DNA of 6,621 nucleotides from ZC4RG29 sp036273935 (GTDB lineage: Bacteria > Bacteroidota > Bacteroidia > Cytophagales > Cyclobacteriaceae), in the NCBI GenBank assembly GCA_036273935.1, contig DASUGQ010000374.1, positions 1-6,621 of the forward strand. The letters run 5' to 3'. The stretch's first letter is position 1, and the number at the start of each line of letters is the position of its first letter. A model generated the notes under the pieces. It did no database searches and was not told the DNA's origin. It was given only the letters and a program-made list of their open reading frames with translations. A program made the position numbers and the translations under genes. Shown here piece after piece: positions 6,483 to 6,621 of the stretch.

Positions 6483-6514
6483 TTTGACGAAAATTTTTAA
6501 TTCCTGTATCTTTG
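6483..6514 (+). promoter_or_regulatory. Complete Bacteroidota promoter for the right-edge gene
   Basis: TTTG (6483-6486), 20 bp spacer, then TATCTTTG (6507-6514): both halves of the Bacteroidota housekeeping promoter at normal spacing. This is the best promoter in the window. It predicts transcription from about 6519-6521, giving a leader of about 14 nt before the GTG at 6534. Confidence 0.7.
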
Positions 6515-6533
6515 GCTCCGAAAATCCTGATCA

Positions 6534-6621
6534 GTGATTAGAAAATTCTTCCCGCGCGACAAGAATTACATCTTAGAACAGGCACAACTTTCTCTTGAAC
6601 AATCGCTTCTAAACTACCTAT
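6534..6621 (+). CDS. Start of an unrecognised gene, truncated by the right edge
   Basis: An open frame runs from GTG 6534 to the right edge; 29 codons are visible. The protein begins (M)IRKFFPRDKNYILEQAQL and is basic and aromatic at first, then amphipathic and Leu/Gln-rich, as in a helix. An in-frame TGA lies two codons upstream and no ATG is available, so GTG (or the next codon ATT) must be the start. The complete promoter at 6483-6514 supports a real gene. Too little is present to name a family. Confidence 0.55.
   Translation, partial: MIRKFFPRDKNYILEQAQLSLEQSLLNYL

Noticed and set aside
1..6621. tRNA, rRNA, CRISPR arrays, insertion sequences, riboswitches
   Set aside because: The intergenic gaps are all under 230 bp and I saw no cloverleaf, regularly spaced repeats, transposase fragments or recognisable riboswitch core.

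Overview
The window looks like an ordinary chromosomal stretch from a member of the Bacteroidota, possibly a Cytophagales-like or Chitinophagales-like environmental species; I cannot go to genus. Three things point there. Five genes are preceded by the TAnnTTTG -7 element typical of that phylum. None of the starts has a recognisable Shine-Dalgarno sequence. The first gene has the N-terminus of the AsmA-like proteins common in Bacteroidota. I see no transposase, phage gene, tRNA, rRNA or CRISPR array.

Layout from left to right: (1) 1-1167, minus, the N-terminal 389 codons of an AsmA-like membrane-anchored protein that runs off the left edge and starts at TTG; (2) 1279-2610, minus, rmuC, a membrane-anchored coiled-coil protein with a PD-(D/E)XK-type nuclease domain; (3) 2760-3992, plus, rocD, ornithine aminotransferase, divergent from rmuC across a 149-bp promoter region; (4) 4017-5021, minus, an aldo/keto reductase convergent with rocD; (5) 5117-5548, minus, a 143-aa four-helix membrane protein of unknown function; (6) 5682-6308, minus, a YihX-like HAD hydrolase whose start I place 12 codons inside the longest reading frame; (7) 6534 to the right edge, plus, the first codons of an unrecognised gene behind a complete TTTG-N20-TATCTTTG promoter.

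The genes do not form an obvious pathway. RmuC (DNA maintenance), AsmA-like protein (envelope), RocD (arginine/ornithine catabolism), and the AKR and HAD enzymes (general metabolism or detoxification) look like separately transcribed housekeeping genes, and most have their own -7 element. I did not find a convincing new biological system. The signals most worth a second look are regulatory: a 10-bp perfect inverted repeat bracketing the AsmA promoter, an rmuC promoter so close to its ATG that the mRNA is probably leaderless, a TGACA-N5-TGTCA dyad midway between the rmuC and rocD promoters, and the promoter-based start correction of the HAD gene.
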